A stretch of DNA of 64,000 nt. Source: Pontibacter ummariensis. Its GTDB lineage: Bacteria > Bacteroidota > Bacteroidia > Cytophagales > Hymenobacteraceae. Both the position numbers and the translations under genes were made by a program. Positions 62,842-64,000 of the stretch are shown here, piece after piece (the stretch's first letter is position 1; each line of letters opens with the position of its first letter). The DNA is taken from NCBI RefSeq assembly GCF_900188175.1, contig NZ_FZOQ01000006.1, forward strand, positions 62,001-126,000, in the 5' to 3' direction. Below the pieces are notes generated by a model. The model was not told the DNA's origin. It made no database searches and worked only from the letters and a program-made list of their open reading frames with translations.

Positions 62842-62940
62842 TGTTTTCGGCAGGATACTTATGCTGCCGTTTACAAAAAATATAAGGTGCCCCCGGCTAA
62901 ATGGAGACACCTTGTATTGCAGACGGCTAGTGTTGTTTTT

Positions 62941-63576
62941 TTATTTGGTGTTGTACTGGTTCATGGTGCGCTCCAGCCCAATGGTGCCGAAGGCAATCAC
63001 AGCGTCAGCGGATTTTTCAATCAGCGTTTGCAGTTCGGGTTCTTCCTCCTCGCTAAAAGTGCTCAGCACGTAGTCTACCTGCTTGCCTTTCGAGAAGTCG
63101 TCGCCCACCCCAAAGCGCAGGCGCGGGTAATTGTTGTTCCCGAGGGTCTGCTCGATGTGCTTTAAACCGTTATGCCCCCCTGGGCTGCCCTTGGCCCGGA
63201 TACGGATCTTGCCGAAGGGCAGGGCGATGTCATCGGTAATCACCAGCATCTGCTCTGGCGGTAGCTTCAGGGAGTTGAGGTAATGCCCTACTGCTTTGCC
63301 GCTCAGGTTCATGTAAGTGGTAGGCTTTACCAACACAAAAGTGCGGCCCTTAGCCTTGATCTCTGTTACAAAGGCATGGCGGCTCACCTCAAAGCTCGCG
63401 CTGCCGAGTTTCTGCGCCAGGTAATCCAGCACCATAAAGCCAATGTTGTGACGGGTTTTTGCATATTCAGGACCAATATTTCCTAGTCCCACAATCAGGT
63501 ATTTCATACGTGTGTCTTCGGTAGCGGCTGTTTTCTCTGTCTTAAGTCCCAGCCATGCTTTAATCGTTTGTAGCAT
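62941..63576 (-). CDS. pth: Peptidyl-tRNA hydrolase
   Basis: 211 residues from the ATG at 63576. The core begins at residue 24, MKYLIVGLGNIGPEY, and the catalytic His lies in TRHNIGF; PTTYMNLSG and SPGGHNGLKHIEQ also match Pth. An alternative ATG at 63507 removes a 23-residue helical extension, which could be real or spurious. It releases tRNA from stalled peptidyl-tRNA. It lies downstream of rplY with a terminator in between. Confidence 0.93.
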   Translation of the reverse strand: MLQTIKAWLGLKTEKTAATEDTRMKYLIVGLGNIGPEYAKTRHNIGFMVLDYLAQKLGSASFEVSRHAFVTEIKAKGRTFVLVKPTTYMNLSGKAVGHYLNSLKLPPEQMLVITDDIALPFGKIRIRAKGSPGGHNGLKHIEQTLGNNNYPRLRFGVGDDFSKGKQVDYVLSTFSEEEEPELQTLIEKSADAVIAFGTIGLERTMNQYNTK

Positions 63577-63683
63577 ACTTGATCAGATAAAGGACTGTTT
63601 AAACAAAAGAAGAAAGACACGCTTTGTGTAGACAAGTCTTTTGTCCTTTATCAATTCATCTTCTATCAAAGGTAAAGCTTCAA

Positions 63684-63720
63684 ACAAAAAATCCTGTCCT
63701 GCAGTGGCAGGACAGGATTT
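63684..63720 (-). terminator. Terminator after rplY
   Basis: 14-base arms (63689-63702, 63707-63720), 4-base loop, and T-run on the minus strand. Confidence 0.88.
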
Positions 63721-63741
63721 GATGCTTGAAGCTCAAAGAGC

Positions 63742-64000
63742 TTATTTCTTTCCACCACGTGCTTCTTCAGCCTGTGCACTCTTAAGGGCACGCGGAATAG
63801 TTACCGTAGCGATCGGAGAGTTAGGGTTTGTCAGGACCTCGTAGTTCTGTGTTTGAACTTTCGATACCTTGATAGACTTACCAAGCTCCAGGTCAGAAAT
63901 ATCAACCTCTACGTAGTCTGGCAGGTTAGCAGGAAGTGCTTTCACTTTCAGGGAACGTAGTTTAACAGCCAGTTTACCACCCAGGATTACACCAGGAGAG
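63742..64000 (-). CDS. rplY: 50S ribosomal protein L25/Ctc (5' end outside window)
   Basis: About 86 C-terminal residues are visible; the gene enters from the right edge. Landmarks of the C-terminal TL5/CTC domain: SPGVILGGKLAVKLRSLKV, ALPANLPDYVEVDISDLELGKSI (both as landmarks). It binds 5S rRNA; the two-domain form is a stress-linked L25. The Ala/Gly-Lys tail (EEARGGKK) is usual for Bacteroidota. The L25-pth order is conserved in many bacteria. Confidence 0.9.
   Translation of the reverse strand, partial: SPGVILGGKLAVKLRSLKVKALPANLPDYVEVDISDLELGKSIKVSKVQTQNYEVLTNPNSPIATVTIPRALKSAQAEEARGGKK

Overview
The window is a typical chromosomal stretch of a Bacteroidota bacterium, most likely order Cytophagales and close to Hymenobacteraceae (Pontibacter-like). 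Evidence: PorT of the type IX secretion system directly after menG; DUF5606, DUF5686, TPR-PD40 and OmpA-type outer-membrane proteins; little sign of Shine-Dalgarno sequences; and the Bacteroidota -7 element TAnnTTTG upstream of many genes, several times with a TTTG/TTG box 15-22 bases upstream. I saw no rRNA, tRNA, CRISPR array, insertion sequence or prophage.

Layout. 1-6.4 kb: universal stress protein (cut by the window edge), a large membrane-anchored propeller protein, CorA, and a DMT-transporter/YigZ pair. 6.4-9.0 kb: a small glycan block (FdtA-like cupin, DegT/DnrJ sugar aminotransferase, GT2). 9.2-17 kb: soluble acyl-ACP desaturase, a VWA/MoxR-AAA pair, CPBP protease, ZIP-like membrane protein, dicarboxylate symporter. 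17-28 kb: cyclophilin, fasciclin lipoprotein, waaA-rsgA, amidinotransferase, a PerR-like regulator with a 2-Cys peroxiredoxin, aspartate kinase, fructose bisphosphatase, DUF5606, TonB-like protein, EngB. 28.5-42.5 kb: envelope genes (TPR-PD40, menG-porT-SDR, prolyl oligopeptidase, kinase-like lipoprotein, Bcr/CflA efflux, DUF5686, OmpA). 42.6-51.5 kb: the branched-chain amino-acid operon, minus strand, in transcription order ilvD-ilvB-ilvN-ilvC-ilvA-ABC protein. 51.7-64 kb: a membrane protein, TypA, MsrB lipoprotein, DUF3050, MetG, a nucleotidyl-cyclase/TolB/TPR fusion, an MFS carrier, Pth and ribosomal protein L25 (cut by the window edge).

The most striking signal is in the roughly 0.7-kb leader of the ilv operon (50720-51480). 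Behind one Bacteroidota promoter lie two consecutive short open frames, 23 and 22 codons, crowded with Ile, Val and Leu. Each is followed by an intrinsic terminator, and the end of each frame can pair with its terminator to form a competing antiterminator. This reads as a tandem ribosome-mediated attenuator.

Other points: an autoregulatory-looking palindrome on the fur-peroxiredoxin promoter; promoter-supported TTG starts for waaA and the DUF5686 gene; a cyclase domain with both purine-specifying residues replaced by Gln; a lipoprotein carrying a DRH-type kinase-like catalytic loop; and an FdtA-like cupin lacking its second motif histidine. Most convergent gene pairs share one strong hairpin terminator.
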